From Pseudoduganella guangdongensis (GTDB lineage: Bacteria > Pseudomonadota > Gammaproteobacteria > Burkholderiales > Burkholderiaceae_D): a DNA stretch of 64,000 nt. Both the position numbers and the translations under genes were made by a program. The notes under the pieces were generated by a model. That model saw nothing but the letters and a program-made list of their open reading frames with translations, searched no databases and was not told where the DNA came from. This document shows positions 27,180 to 36,306 of the stretch, piece by piece (within the stretch, counting starts at the first letter, position 1; each line of letters starts with the position of its first letter). The stretch lies in the NCBI RefSeq assembly GCF_009857475.1, contig NZ_WWCJ01000010.1:186001-250000 (forward strand), read 5' to 3'.

Positions 27180-28478
27180 TTACGCTTCCGGGATCGGCTG
27201 CTTGACCAGGAAGAGGTAGGACATGGCGCCGACAAAAGCGATGCCAGCCCCGGTCAGCAAGGCCGGCGCGAACGACCAGCTTTGCGCGATATAACCGGTC
27301 AGGATAGGCGCCAAGGCGCCGCCCAGGAAACCACCGAAATTCTGGATCGCGCCCAGCGACGCGATGCGGCTGCGCGGCGCCGCCACCGTCGCCAGCGACC
27401 AGGCGCAGGCCGACGACGCATTGGCCAGGAAAATCACGACCGAGATGCAGGCCACCGCCGCGACATTGCTCTGCACCAGCGCCGCCGGAATGGTGAACGC
27501 CACCATGCCCAGCGTGGCGATAACCACCGCGTTGCGGCGGCCGGAAATCGGCGAAGCCGCATGGCGCGTAATGCGGTCGGAAGCCCAGCCAGCGATCAGC
27601 GCGCCGGCAAAGCCGCACAGGAAAGGTACCGCAGAGGCCAGGCCGGCCGCGGCCAGGTCCATCTTGCGCTCGGTGCGCAGGTAGCCCGGCAGCCAGGTCA
27701 GGTACACCCAGTTCAGGTACACGGAGCCGAAGAAGCCCAGCATCATGCCCCAGGTAACGCGATAGCGGAACAAGGCGCACCAGGCCGCGAAGCTGGTCTT
27801 GGGCGCCGCCTCGCTGCCCTCGCCCTCCTCCAGGTAGGCGCGCTCCTGCGGCGTCATCTGCTCCTTGACTGGATCGCGGTACAACGCCACCCACATGACC
27901 GCCGCCACCAGGCCCATGGCACCGGTCACGAAGAAGGCCCAATGCCAGCTGGTGGCCGCAATCAGCGGCGGCAGCAGCAAGGGCGCCAGCGCCACGCCCA
28001 GCGGCGAGGCTGAGTTATACACGCCGGTCGGCGTACCGCGCGAACGCAGCGGGAACCAGTTGCTCACCACGCGCGCCGCCGACGGGAATTGCGGCGCCTC
28101 GCCGATGCCCAGCACGATGCGCGCCACCACGAAATAGCCGAAGGTCGCCGCAAAACCGCCCGCCGCCTGCGCCAGCGACCAGATCACCAGCCCCGCGCCC
28201 AGCAGCCAGCGCGGCCCGATCTTGTCCACCAGCGCGCCCACCGGCAGCTGGCACAGTGCATAGCTCCACGAAAACGCCGACAGCAGCACGCCCATCTCAC
28301 CCAGCGACAAACCCAGGTCGGCGCGGATGTATTCGTTCGCCACCGCCAGCGTGGCCCGGTCCAGGTAGTTGATGACGCCGCAAATCACCAGCATGACCAG
28401 TGCCAAGGTCTGGCGGCGGAGGATATTCGGTGGCGTGGCGAGGGAGTGCGTGGACAGCGCCTGTGGGGCAACGGACAT
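27180..28478 (-). CDS. MFS transporter, anion:cation symporter (ACS) type
   Basis: 432 residues with twelve predicted membrane helices and the MFS loop motif GALVDKIGPRWLLGAG between helices 2 and 3. The opening segment VICGVINYLDRATLAVANEY is typical of ACS-family carriers for hexuronates, glucarate, tartrate or similar organic anions. No sugar-acid enzymes are nearby, so the substrate cannot be narrowed. It stands as its own unit inside the ruvB-ruvA islet. Confidence 0.9.
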   Translation of the reverse strand: MSVAPQALSTHSLATPPNILRRQTLALVMLVICGVINYLDRATLAVANEYIRADLGLSLGEMGVLLSAFSWSYALCQLPVGALVDKIGPRWLLGAGLVIWSLAQAAGGFAATFGYFVVARIVLGIGEAPQFPSAARVVSNWFPLRSRGTPTGVYNSASPLGVALAPLLLPPLIAATSWHWAFFVTGAMGLVAAVMWVALYRDPVKEQMTPQERAYLEEGEGSEAAPKTSFAAWCALFRYRVTWGMMLGFFGSVYLNWVYLTWLPGYLRTERKMDLAAAGLASAVPFLCGFAGALIAGWASDRITRHAASPISGRRNAVVIATLGMVAFTIPAALVQSNVAAVACISVVIFLANASSACAWSLATVAAPRSRIASLGAIQNFGGFLGGALAPILTGYIAQSWSFAPALLTGAGIAFVGAMSYLFLVKQPIPEA

Positions 28479-28518
28479 TCGACGTTCCTGTTATTTAATG
28501 TGGCGCCATTATAGAGTG

Positions 28519-28935
28519 CTAGCCGTAGCGCGCCCGCGTCTCCGCGATGGAGTTGACGACCAGTTGCTCCAGCACCACGCGGTCAAGATCGTCCAGCCGC
28601 TTGAAGTACAGGCAGGACTTGGTCATCTTGTGTTTGCCGATACGGGCCAGCAAAGCCTGCTGTGCCTCGCCCTCGCAGAACAGGTAGACCACCAGCTCGC
28701 GGCCGCGGACCGCGAAGCCCGCCAGCGGCGCCTCGCCGCTACGCCCGCTCTCGTAGGTGTAACGGTAGACGCCGAAGCCGACAATGCTTGGCCCCCACAT
28801 CTTCGCCGGCTCGTCGGTCAGCCTGCCGAACAACGCGATCAGCTCCTGGCAGTCGGCCTGCTGCGGCCCGTTCGCGCGCGAGGCGATGTATTCCGCAACG
28901 CTGGCCTCTGTAGCCCTGGTTTTGTTCTCACCCAT
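28519..28935 (-). CDS. DUF1801 domain protein
   Basis: 138 residues. Typical DUF1801 features: an N-terminal helix ending ADCQELIALFGRLTDEPAKM, then WGPSIVGFGVYRYTYESG, and a C-terminal helix with KSCLYFKRLDDLD. The family adopts a small alpha/beta fold of unknown function. Start at ATG 28935; a stop codon of another frame (TGA at 28930-28928) lies within the first codons, suggesting coupling to a now broken upstream gene. Confidence 0.82.
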   Translation of the reverse strand: MGENKTRATEASVAEYIASRANGPQQADCQELIALFGRLTDEPAKMWGPSIVGFGVYRYTYESGRSGEAPLAGFAVRGRELVVYLFCEGEAQQALLARIGKHKMTKSCLYFKRLDDLDRVVLEQLVVNSIAETRARYG

Positions 28936-29113
28936 TTGCCCCACCCTCCATACCCAAGCGCCGCGCCATGTCGGCGTAATGCCCCATATCGTCCTTGCTG
29001 GCGGCTCCGGAAGTGATTGCCTCCACCAGCGCTGGAGGCAGCTCCTCAGGCCCGATATGAACCCGGTGATCAACGTCACGCCAGGCGTGTCGCCTTTCGC
29101 TGGCTTGGAGTAT
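28928..29113 (-). pseudogene. Probable 3' remnant of an unknown gene upstream of the DUF1801 gene
   Basis: After an in-frame TGA at 29116 this frame is open for 61 codons and reads like real protein: HAWRDVDHRVHIGPEELPPA, then ASKDDMGHYADMARRLGMEG. It ends at a TGA that overlaps the DUF1801 start by 8 bases. No start codon lies in the conserved-looking first half, so it looks like a decayed C-terminus. I do not recognise the family. The rest of the gap up to 29284 is visibly AT-richer and holds nothing I can support. Confidence 0.35.
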
Positions 29114-29284
29114 TCAACAACAGTGCCGCTAAGGCCGCCCTTCGCTTTTTAGGTTGATTTGCGACCGACGACAAGAGTCCAGTGCGCGAGCGGGGATGTG
29201 CAGAAAAACATGCAGGTTGGCTGCACTCAAACAGTTGATTAATTAGCCACGCCATTGTAACCAACCTCCCCTATCGGCGACGCT

Positions 29285-29797
29285 TTACTCAGGAATCCAG
29301 TACATGTAAAGCGCCGTTTCATGCGCCACCTCGGGTTGCGTGCGATAGACGAAGCTGTCCATTCCCCCTACTTTGAAGCCGTTGCGCAGATAGAGCCTGC
29401 AGGCAGGCACATTATGGGTTTGAGTTTCCAGTCGAATGCCCTTGAGCTGTTTACTGGCAGCCCATTCTTTTGCGAAGTTGATCAATCCGGTCGCGACGCC
29501 TGACTTGCGCTGGCTGCGTGCGACGACGATGTGCTCGATGGACGCCAGACCGTTCCAGGTGGCGGTGAGTTCAATCTTCCCAACGAGGGTGCCGTCCATA
29601 TATGCCCCGTATGCCTCAACGTCCTCGTCCAGGGAGTCATCGGCATCATAGGACTTGGAGAACGGTGTAACACTGCGAACGTCCAGCCGGAACTCGCCAT
29701 CGGTAAAGGAAATGTCCAGGACTTCGTTGCAAGTGAAGGTATTCTCCAGGCGATCCAATGCGGCGGCGTCTTGTTCAGAGATCCTTGCTATCTTCAT
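29285..29797 (-). CDS. Streptothricin-acetyltransferase-like GNAT enzyme
   Basis: 170 residues. Compared from memory with the Sat/SatA family, the pattern fits along the whole length: an N-terminal EVLDISFTDGEFRLDVRSVT region, GKIELTATWNGLASIEHIVV, the acetyl-CoA loop RSQRKSGVATGLINFAKEWA, then GIRLETQTHNVPACRLYLRN and the ending ETALYMYW. Sat enzymes acetylate the beta-lysine amine of streptothricin and give resistance. A chromosomal, intrinsic copy is possible, and the real substrate may be another amine. Base use is less GC-rich than that of its neighbours. It lies four bases from the upstream membrane-protein gene. Confidence 0.8.
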   Translation of the reverse strand: MKIARISEQDAAALDRLENTFTCNEVLDISFTDGEFRLDVRSVTPFSKSYDADDSLDEDVEAYGAYMDGTLVGKIELTATWNGLASIEHIVVARSQRKSGVATGLINFAKEWAASKQLKGIRLETQTHNVPACRLYLRNGFKVGGMDSFVYRTQPEVAHETALYMYWIPE

Positions 29798-29800
29798 GCG

Positions 29801-30238
29801 TCAATGCCTCGCGATCGACATCGGCCGCCAGCGCTGCCACAGGCCGACCAGATGGATGGCGCCAAAACCCAGGCAGATGGCAGAACTCCACCATGCAAAT
29901 GCCGTGGCGTGCTGCGGCTGAAGCAGCGCAATTGGAAGGACGGCGAGGCCGCGCAACAAGTAAATACCGGTAATGATGCACAAGCCGGTGCGCAGCAAGG
30001 GCAGGCGGCGAATGGCGCCGGCCGCTGAAAGCGCATATAGCGCCCAAATGCCCAGAATGAGCGCAATGCCGGCAGTGATAAATCCAGGCACCAAACTGCC
30101 TGCCTCCGCCATCTGTGCCATCTCCTCGCCAGCACCGAAAAAGCGGTACCAGGGAGCGCCGAAATAGATGCAGCCAACGTGCAGGAGTGCTGCTGCGCTG
30201 CTCAGGAGCGCACCCAGGATTAAGGGTTTGTTGGGCAT
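29801..30238 (-). CDS. Small four-helix membrane protein, unknown
   Basis: 145 residues with four predicted membrane helices (about 6-24, 48-68, 78-98, 110-130) and a positively charged tail. I do not recognise a named family, although the pattern resembles small uncharacterised inner-membrane proteins of proteobacteria. Start uncertain: ATG 30238 has AGAGA eight bases upstream, while ATG 30244 adds two residues. It is sandwiched between the Sat-like and DoxX genes, all in one direction with short gaps, so the three are likely one transcript. Confidence 0.65.
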   Translation of the reverse strand: MPNKPLILGALLSSAAALLHVGCIYFGAPWYRFFGAGEEMAQMAEAGSLVPGFITAGIALILGIWALYALSAAGAIRRLPLLRTGLCIITGIYLLRGLAVLPIALLQPQHATAFAWWSSAICLGFGAIHLVGLWQRWRPMSIARH

Positions 30239-30249
30239 GGGCATATTCT

Positions 30250-30660
30250 CTAGGGACTCGTCACGGGACGGCGCAGGTTGAAGTGCCGAAGCCCCACGCA
30301 CAAGAGCGCCACGATCAGCAACACGCTGTATTCGACACCGTTTCTACCCAAGCCAACGACGAACCAGCCCTCCTTGGCATGGACCAGCACGATGCCCGCC
30401 AGGTAAATAGTCGAGAAAATGAGGGATAAGGGAAAAACGCCCCGCCCTACCATCAACAGAAACGGACCGATCATCTCGATAATCGTCACGGACCAGGCGA
30501 TCGGCGCCCCGAAAGGGATGCCTTGTGAGTCCAGCCAGGCCCCGAACGGGACTACCCCGCCATGCAGGAGACGCGCCCAACCGTGCGCCGCAATCAAGCC
30601 GGCCAGCGCGATGCGGAGAATCGTCCACAATGCATTTTCGTCCAACCTTGTTGTCACCAT
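30250..30660 (-). CDS. DoxX family membrane protein
   Basis: 136 residues, four membrane helices. The first carries ILRIALAGLIAAHGWARLLH, the typical DoxX opening, and the second IEMIGPFLLMVG. DoxX-like proteins are subunits or relatives of membrane oxidoreductase complexes, but most have unknown roles. An AGGAGG lies two bases before ATG 30660; the adjacent GTG 30657 is better spaced, so the true start may be one codon later. Confidence 0.78.
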   Translation of the reverse strand: MVTTRLDENALWTILRIALAGLIAAHGWARLLHGGVVPFGAWLDSQGIPFGAPIAWSVTIIEMIGPFLLMVGRGVFPLSLIFSTIYLAGIVLVHAKEGWFVVGLGRNGVEYSVLLIVALLCVGLRHFNLRRPVTSP

Positions 30661-30744
30661 CGCCTCCTGAACATTCAAGATCGCAGCAATGTATCACGTT
30701 GCGCTTCCCGCGCCGCGTTTCTCCCCGCCTGGGAACGATGGCGT

Positions 30745-31323
30745 TTAGCCTTTGGACAGCGCTTTCAACGCTTGCTTGATGCCATCGGAAACGGTGGCGC
30801 CGGCCGGGACAGACTTCAGCGCCAGCGTGGCTTCCTTGTCGGAGTAGCCCAGCGCCAGCAGTGCGTTCAGGATGTCGGCCTGTGAATCGTGGATCGGGTG
30901 TGCGCCGCCCGCGCCAATGTCGGCGCCCAGCTTGCCCTTCAGTTCCAGCAGCAGGCGTTCAGCAGTCTTCTTGCCGATACCGGGAATCTTCACCAGGCGC
31001 CCGGCTTCCTGCAGGGTGACAGCTTGCGCCAGGTCGGCGATAGAGAGGCCGGACAGGATCGACAGCGCGGTGCGCGCGCCGACGCCGCTGATCTTGATCA
31101 GTTGGCGGAACACGGCGCGTTCTTCAGCATTGCCGAAGCCGAACAGCAGGTGCGCGTCCTCACGGATGGTCAGGTGGGTGAACAGGCTGACTTTTTCGCC
31201 GACACCGGGCAGGTTATAGAAAGTGGACATGGGCACGTCCACTTCGTAGCCGACGCCTTGTACGTCGACCAGCAGTTGCGGGGGATTCTTTTCAAGCAGG
31301 ATGCCGGTGAGGCGACCGATCAT
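30745..31323 (-). CDS. ruvA: Holliday junction branch migration complex subunit RuvA
   Basis: 192 residues, normal length. The N-terminal OB fold ([20 protein letters not shown]) is followed by two helix-hairpin-helix motifs ([16 protein letters not shown] and [16 protein letters not shown]) and a C-terminal RuvB-binding domain ([16 protein letters not shown]). It lies 19 bases after ruvC in the same direction. Its partner ruvB is not next to it but about 6.6 kb downstream. Confidence 0.97.
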   Translation of the reverse strand: MIGRLTGILLEKNPPQLLVDVQGVGYEVDVPMSTFYNLPGVGEKVSLFTHLTIREDAHLLFGFGNAEERAVFRQLIKISGVGARTALSILSGLSIADLAQAVTLQEAGRLVKIPGIGKKTAERLLLELKGKLGADIGAGGAHPIHDSQADILNALLALGYSDKEATLALKSVPAGATVSDGIKQALKALSKG

Positions 31324-31342
31324 GTTCTTCCTTTGGAGACGG

Positions 31343-31879
31343 TTAGCCGACCAGGCGGCCGCGTTTCATGCGCAGGCCGGACAGGGCGGGATGGACGTTG
31401 GTGACGACGGACAGCGTGGCCTGACTATGGGCGTGGCAAATGGCGATGCCGAGGGCGTCGGCGGCGTCGCTGCCGGGCAGGCCGGGCAGCGCCAGCAGGC
31501 GCGCGACCATGTCCTGCACCTGGGCTTTGGTGGCGCGGCCGGTGCCGACCACGGCTTGTTTCAGCTGTGTCGGCGAGTATTCGGCGACTTTGAGTTCGTG
31601 CGTGACGAGCGCGCAGATCGCGGCGCCGCGGGCCTGGCCCAGCAGCAGCGTGGATTGCGGATTGACGTTGACGAAGACTTTTTCGATAGCCGCGCAATCG
31701 GGCTTATAGGTAGCGGCAACTTGCGCCACTCCATCGAGGATGACTTTAAGACGTTCAGGCAGGTCGCCCTCGCCGCTCTTGATGGTGCCGGAGGCGATGT
31801 AGCGCAGCTTGTTGCCCACCTTTTGGATAACGCCAAACCCAGTGGTGCGTAAGCCAGGGTCGATGCCGAGAATAATCAT
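31343..31879 (-). CDS. ruvC: Crossover junction endodeoxyribonuclease RuvC
   Basis: 178 residues. The RNase-H-like fold shows the catalytic acidic residues in [15 protein letters not shown] (Asp near residue 7), [11 protein letters not shown] (Glu), and the C-terminal [15 protein letters not shown]. It cuts Holliday junctions in concert with RuvAB. Start set at ATG 31879 (MIILGIDPG); ATG 31894 would add five residues but falls inside the 88-base palindromic element just upstream. Confidence 0.96.
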   Translation of the reverse strand: MIILGIDPGLRTTGFGVIQKVGNKLRYIASGTIKSGEGDLPERLKVILDGVAQVAATYKPDCAAIEKVFVNVNPQSTLLLGQARGAAICALVTHELKVAEYSPTQLKQAVVGTGRATKAQVQDMVARLLALPGLPGSDAADALGIAICHAHSQATLSVVTNVHPALSGLRMKRGRLVG

Positions 31880-31893
31880 TCCCGGATTGTACA

Positions 31894-31981
31894 TGTCCAC
31901 TTTGGGGTCAGGAACGAAAGTGGACATTTTTTGCCTACAACCAAAAATTGTCCACTTTTCTTCCTGACCCCATAGTGGACA
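31894..31981. repeat. Large REP-like inverted repeat between purH and ruvC
   Basis: Two 33-base arms (31894-31926 and 31949-31981) are inverted copies with about three mismatches. Each begins and ends with TGTCCAC / GTGGACA and contains GGGGTCAGGAA, so each arm also folds on itself. The element ends 14 bases before the ruvC start and must lie in its leader or promoter. Confidence 0.75.
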
Positions 31982-32003
31982 AAAGTTGCTTGGTGCTTAG
32001 TGC

Positions 32004-33578
32004 TTAGTGGCGGAAGTGGCGGGTGCCGGTGTACAGCATGACTACGCCGCGTTCGTCGGCGGCGTCGATCACTTCCTGGTCGCGCATGGAGCCGCCTGGT
32101 TGGATCACGCAGGTGGCGCCTGCATCAACCACCACGTCCAGGCCGTCGCGGAATGGGAAGAAGGCGTCGGAGGCGACTACGGAACCGGTCAGCGACAGGC
32201 CGGCGTTCTGCGCTTTGATCGAGGCGATGCGTGCGGAGTCGATACGGGACATCTGGCCCGCGCCCACGCCCAGGGTCATATTGCCGCCGCAGAAGACGAT
32301 GGCGTTCGACTTGACGTACTTGGCTACGCGCCATGCGAACATCAGGTCCGCCAGCTGCTGCTGGGTAGGCTGCAGCTTGGTCACCACGCGCAGTTCCGAC
32401 TGCAGCACGTTCTTGGAGTCGGCCGACTGCACCAGCAGGCCGCCGCCAACGCGCTTGAAGTCCATCGGGTTCACGCCGTCGCCCAGCGGGATTTCCAGCA
32501 GGCGCACGTTCTGCTTGGCCGACATGATCTGGCGCGCTTCGGCGGTGAAGGAAGGAGCAATCAGCACTTCCACGAACAGCTTGGCCAGTTCGGTGGCGGC
32601 CGCGCCGTCCACTTCCACGTTGAAGGCGATGATGCCGCCGAAGGCGGAGGTCGGGTCGGTTTTCAGCGCGCGCTGGTAGGCTTCCAGTGCGTTCGCGCCC
32701 AGGGCCACGCCGCATGGGTTGGCGTGCTTGATGATCACGCAGGCGGTGGAGCCCATGGACTTCACGCATTCCCACGCTGCATCAGCGTCGGCGATGTTGT
32801 TGAACGACAGTTCCTTGCCCTGCAGCTGGCGGTAGTTGGCCAGCGCGCCGGCCACTGGCGCCAGGTCGCGGTAGAAGGCAGCCGACTGGTGCGGGTTTTC
32901 ACCGTAGCGCATGTCCTGCACTTTTTCGAAGGCCACGTTCAGGGTTGCCGGGTAGGCGGAGCGGGTTTCGTGCTTGCGGTCCGGGCCCAGGCTGGAGAAG
33001 TAGTTGGTGATGGCGCCGTCATACTGCGCGGTGTGCGCGTACACCTTCTTGGCCAGGTTGAAGCGGGTTTCGTAGGACACGTAGCCTGGGGCGTTGTCGG
33101 TGCCCTTCATTTCCGCCAGCACCACGCCGTAGTCGGTCGGGTCGCAGATCACCACCACGTCTTTGTGGTTCTTGGCAGCGGAGCGCAGCATGGCCGGGCC
33201 GCCGATGTCGATGTTCTCGATCGCGTCTTCCAGCGAGCATTCGGCCTTGGCCACGGTCGCCTGGAACGGGTACAGGTTCACCACCACCATGTCGATGGTC
33301 GGGATGCTGTGCTCTTCCAGCTTGGCGACGTGCTCAGGGAAGTCGCGGCGGGCCAGGATGCCGCCGTGGACTTTCGGGTGCAGCGTCTTCACGCGGCCAT
33401 CCAGCATTTCCGGGAAGCCGGTGTAGTCGGCCACTTCAGTGACCGGCACGCCGTTATCGGCCAGCAGTTTCGCAGTACCGCCGGTGGACAGGATGTTGAC
33501 GCCCATGGCCGACAGGGCCTTGGCGAAATCCAGCACGCCGGTCTTGTCGGAAACGGAGATGAGAGCTTGTTTGATCAT
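32004..33578 (-). CDS. purH: Bifunctional AICAR formyltransferase / IMP cyclohydrolase
   Basis: Last two steps of IMP synthesis. 524 residues, normal length. The N-terminal MGS-like cyclohydrolase domain ([31 protein letters not shown]) is followed by the formyltransferase domain with the Lys-His motif in [11 protein letters not shown]. The ending [20 protein letters not shown] C-terminus is complete. Start set at ATG 33578 ([13 protein letters not shown]). It follows dusB-fis in the same direction. Confidence 0.97.
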   Translation of the reverse strand: MIKQALISVSDKTGVLDFAKALSAMGVNILSTGGTAKLLADNGVPVTEVADYTGFPEMLDGRVKTLHPKVHGGILARRDFPEHVAKLEEHSIPTIDMVVVNLYPFQATVAKAECSLEDAIENIDIGGPAMLRSAAKNHKDVVVICDPTDYGVVLAEMKGTDNAPGYVSYETRFNLAKKVYAHTAQYDGAITNYFSSLGPDRKHETRSAYPATLNVAFEKVQDMRYGENPHQSAAFYRDLAPVAGALANYRQLQGKELSFNNIADADAAWECVKSMGSTACVIIKHANPCGVALGANALEAYQRALKTDPTSAFGGIIAFNVEVDGAAATELAKLFVEVLIAPSFTAEARQIMSAKQNVRLLEIPLGDGVNPMDFKRVGGGLLVQSADSKNVLQSELRVVTKLQPTQQQLADLMFAWRVAKYVKSNAIVFCGGNMTLGVGAGQMSRIDSARIASIKAQNAGLSLTGSVVASDAFFPFRDGLDVVVDAGATCVIQPGGSMRDQEVIDAADERGVVMLYTGTRHFRH

Positions 33579-33669
33579 AGCTATGGGGGGAAGGTTGTTG
33601 AAATCTGTACAAAACCCACCGGCCCCACGGCCCGTCGCGGCCAATAGGGACCGGGACGCGGAATCAGCC

Positions 33670-33903
33670 TCAGAGCAGGCCGTGTTCCTGTAATTTCTTG
33701 CGCAAAGTATTGCGGTTGATACCCAGCATCTGGGCGGCGTGCGACTGGTTGCCGTCGGCGCGGCCCATCACCACTTCCAGGATAGGACGCTCAACGGTCA
33801 TCACTACCATGTCGTACACGTTCGATGCTTGCTGCTCGCCCAGGTCGTTGAAGTAGTCCTCCAGGCTTTTCTGGACTACTTCCTGAATGCTTTCTTTGCT
33901 CAT
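33670..33903 (-). CDS. fis: Fis family nucleoid/DNA-binding protein
   Basis: 77 residues. The C-terminal Fis helix-turn-helix is clear: [20 protein letters not shown], then [11 protein letters not shown]. The N-terminal part has the beta-arm/helix A region ([16 protein letters not shown]). It bends DNA and helps recombination, transcription of stable RNA and chromosome shape. It lies directly behind dusB, the usual proteobacterial dusB-fis pair, and is shorter than E. coli Fis at the N-terminus, as is typical of betaproteobacteria. Confidence 0.93.
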   Translation of the reverse strand: MSKESIQEVVQKSLEDYFNDLGEQQASNVYDMVVMTVERPILEVVMGRADGNQSHAAQMLGINRNTLRKKLQEHGLL

Positions 33904-33946
33904 TTTATTATCGATCTTGCTAAATTTTTGCCAACGCCGGCGCGTG

Positions 33947-34963
33947 TTACGCAGCCAGCGGTTCTGCGGCGAGGCGGTATTGTAACCGCTCGCCGTACTT
34001 CCATTGGGATTCGAAGAAGCTGTCGACTGCGCGCAGTTGTTCTGCGGTCGACTCGAGGCGGTTCATCTCCTGCCGGAATTCCTCCCCGCCCGGGAGGTCG
34101 CGCACATACCAGCCGATATGCTTGCGCGCGGTGCGCACGCCCAGGAATTCGCCGTAGAAGGCGTAGTGGGCCTGCAAATGTTCGTCCATCAGCTTGCGCA
34201 CCTCGGCCACCAGCGGCGCCGGCATATGCTCGCCGGTGCGCAGGAAATGGTCGATTTCGCGGAAGATCCATGGTCGTCCCTGGGCGGCGCGGCCGATCAT
34301 CACGGCGTCGGCGCCGGTCTTATCGAGCACGAAACGCGCTTTCTCAGGGGTGGTGATGTCGCCGTTGGCGACCACCGGGATGGTCACTGCCGCTTTGACG
34401 GCGGCAATGGTGTCGTATTCGGCGTCGCCGGTGTAGCCGTCGGCGCGGGTGCGGCCGTGCAAGGTCAGCATCTGGATGCCGGCCTGTTCGGCGATGCGGG
34501 CGATGCGCAGGGCGTTCTTGTTCTCGCGGTCCCAGCCGGTGCGGAATTTCAGGGTGACCGGCACGTTCACGGCCGGCACCACCGCTTCCAGGATGCGCTG
34601 CACCAGGTCTTCGTGCTGCAACAGGGCGGAACCGCACCAGTTGTTGCACACCTTTTTCACCGGGCAGCCCATATTGATATCAATGATCTGGGCGCCGCGG
34701 TCGACGTTGAACTTGGCGCAATCGGCCAGTTCTTCCGGCACCGCGCCGGCGATCTGCACCGCTTTCGGCTCCATTTCGCCGGTGTGGTCGGTGCGGCGCG
34801 AGGACTTCTCGCTGGCCCACAGGCGCGGGTTGGAAGCGGCCATCTCGGACACGGCGTAGCCCGCGCCCAGTTCCTTGCACAATTGGCGGAACGGGCGGTC
34901 CGTCACACCTGCCATAGGCGCGACAAAGACGTTGTTGCGGAGCTCGTGGGGTCCGATTTTCAC
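33947..34963 (-). CDS. dusB: tRNA-dihydrouridine synthase DusB
   Basis: 338 residues, TIM-barrel flavoprotein that reduces uridines in the tRNA D-loop. FMN-site start VFVAPMAGVTDRPFR; catalytic cysteine in INMGCPVKKVCN; FMN-phosphate region VVANGDITTPEKAR; and MIGRAAQGRPWIF. Fused to nothing. It is followed by fis, 43 bases on, as in other proteobacteria. Confidence 0.95.
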   Translation of the reverse strand: MKIGPHELRNNVFVAPMAGVTDRPFRQLCKELGAGYAVSEMAASNPRLWASEKSSRRTDHTGEMEPKAVQIAGAVPEELADCAKFNVDRGAQIIDINMGCPVKKVCNNWCGSALLQHEDLVQRILEAVVPAVNVPVTLKFRTGWDRENKNALRIARIAEQAGIQMLTLHGRTRADGYTGDAEYDTIAAVKAAVTIPVVANGDITTPEKARFVLDKTGADAVMIGRAAQGRPWIFREIDHFLRTGEHMPAPLVAEVRKLMDEHLQAHYAFYGEFLGVRTARKHIGWYVRDLPGGEEFRQEMNRLESTAEQLRAVDSFFESQWKYGERLQYRLAAEPLAA

Positions 34964-35037
34964 TTATAAAATCCGTAATGCTACTTGGGAAAGGGGGCTA
35001 TTTTAACCGATCCACTGCCCAAAAACTAAGCACTTTT

Positions 35038-35679
35038 TTAGATAATGTCGTCCATCGCCGCCGCCAGGTGCGCCACCTCGCCCCATTGCACGAGCGATAA
35101 CACCCCGTTACCGTAGGCAAATCGGTTGATGCTGGCGTTCTTCACCTGGAAATCGCGCGGGCCGTCGATCGACAAGCCACATGCCGCACGGTAGGCGCAT
35201 TCCAGCACGCCGCCGTGGGCCACGATCAGGATGGACTGGTCCGGGTATTGGGCGGCCCAGCGCGCGATGCCTTCCTGGCAGCGCTGGTAGAACTGGCGGA
35301 AGCTCTCGGCCACGCGTTCGCCGGCCGGCATCACCGCGTCCACGTCCCTCGCCTGCCATTCCGCGAACTCGATCGGGTAGCGTTCCGCGATCTCGGTATA
35401 TAAAAGGCCCTCGAAGGCGCCGTAGCCGCGCTCGCGCAGGCCGGCGTCGGTATGCAGTGGGACCTGCGGATGCAGCGCGGCCACCGCCTGGGCGGTCTGC
35501 ACGGCGCGTCCCAGGTCGCTGGAGATGATGGCGTCCAGCGGCTCCTTTGCCAGCGCGCGGGCCAGGGCTTCAGCCTGGCGCTCGCCGGTGGTACTGAGGG
35601 GGATGTCGGTATGGCCTTGCAGGCGGCGCACGGCGTTCCACGCGGTTTCGCCGTGGCGGATCAGGAGGATTCTGGTCAT
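35038..35679 (-). CDS. Histidine phosphatase family protein (phosphoglycerate-mutase-like)
   Basis: 213 residues. The phosphohistidine motif LIRHGETAWN is at the N-terminus, the second catalytic histidine in LIVAHGGVLECA, and the acid residue in LRERGYGAFEGL. Members include phosphoglycerate mutase GpmB and the alpha-ribazole phosphatase CobC; the exact substrate cannot be decided here. The start overlaps the PEBP gene stop (ATGA). It is the last gene of the tyrS operon. Confidence 0.9.
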   Translation of the reverse strand: MTRILLIRHGETAWNAVRRLQGHTDIPLSTTGERQAEALARALAKEPLDAIISSDLGRAVQTAQAVAALHPQVPLHTDAGLRERGYGAFEGLLYTEIAERYPIEFAEWQARDVDAVMPAGERVAESFRQFYQRCQEGIARWAAQYPDQSILIVAHGGVLECAYRAACGLSIDGPRDFQVKNASINRFAYGNGVLSLVQWGEVAHLAAAMDDII

Positions 35680-36290
35680 TCAAATAAGGAGTACGTGCCG
35701 ATCACCTGCGCCTCGTCGAGGATGTGGCCGTGCATGGCTTGCAGCACGTCCTGGCAGGTGAAGCGGCCTTCCAGCTCCAGGCGCGAGATGTCCAGCGCGT
35801 ACAGGCGGAAAACGTAATGGTGGATGCGCTCGTCGTTCCATGGCGGGCATGGGCCGTCGTAGCCGTAATAGTCGCCGGCCATGTCCTGGTCGCCCGCGAA
35901 CCAGCTGGTGTAGTCGTTGATGCCGTGGCGCAGGGGGGCGTGCAGGGTGGCTGGTTTGCCCTTGGGCGTGACGTTTTGCGAGAACTCGCCGGCGGCGATG
36001 CTGTTGCGGGTGGTCGGGATGTCGATCAGCGACCAGTGGAAGAAGTCGGCGCGCGGCATGCTCGCTGGCAGGGTGGCGCCCTCCTTGTTGACGTTGGTGC
36101 CGTCGGTGGGGGCGTCGCCGTCGATGCAGAGCAGGACCAGGGATGCGGTGCCGCTTGGGACTTCGGACCAGGCCAGGTGCGGGTTCTTGTTGGCGGACAG
36201 GCGCACTTTCGTGGCCGCGTCGCGCACGGCGAAGGCGAAGTCGCCCGGAATGGCGGCGCCGTCTTCGAAGGAATCGCTCCAGAGTTTCAT
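35676..36290 (-). CDS. YbhB/YbcL-type PEBP (Raf kinase inhibitor-like) protein
   Basis: 204 residues. PEBP ligand-pocket segments are visible: ASLVLLCIDGDAPTDG, the DFFHWSLIDIP motif, and the YDGPCPPWNDERIHHYVFRL stretch with the conserved DGPxPP and HHY. Bacterial members are small cytoplasmic or periplasmic proteins of unclear role. Start set at ATG 36290 (MKLWSDSF), preceded by a G-rich site; an ATG five codons earlier is possible. It is inside the tyrS-dtd-phosphatase operon. Confidence 0.9.
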   Translation of the reverse strand: MKLWSDSFEDGAAIPGDFAFAVRDAATKVRLSANKNPHLAWSEVPSGTASLVLLCIDGDAPTDGTNVNKEGATLPASMPRADFFHWSLIDIPTTRNSIAAGEFSQNVTPKGKPATLHAPLRHGINDYTSWFAGDQDMAGDYYGYDGPCPPWNDERIHHYVFRLYALDISRLELEGRFTCQDVLQAMHGHILDEAQVIGTYSLFE

Positions 36291-36306
36291 CTTCGCCCCC
36301 AGCATT

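Noticed and set aside
29076..29264. 62-codon minus-strand frame in the AT-richer gap after the Sat-like gene
   Set aside because: No ribosome site, no recognisable motif, and its end has no relation to the following gene; the shifted frame ending at 28928 reads better as protein.
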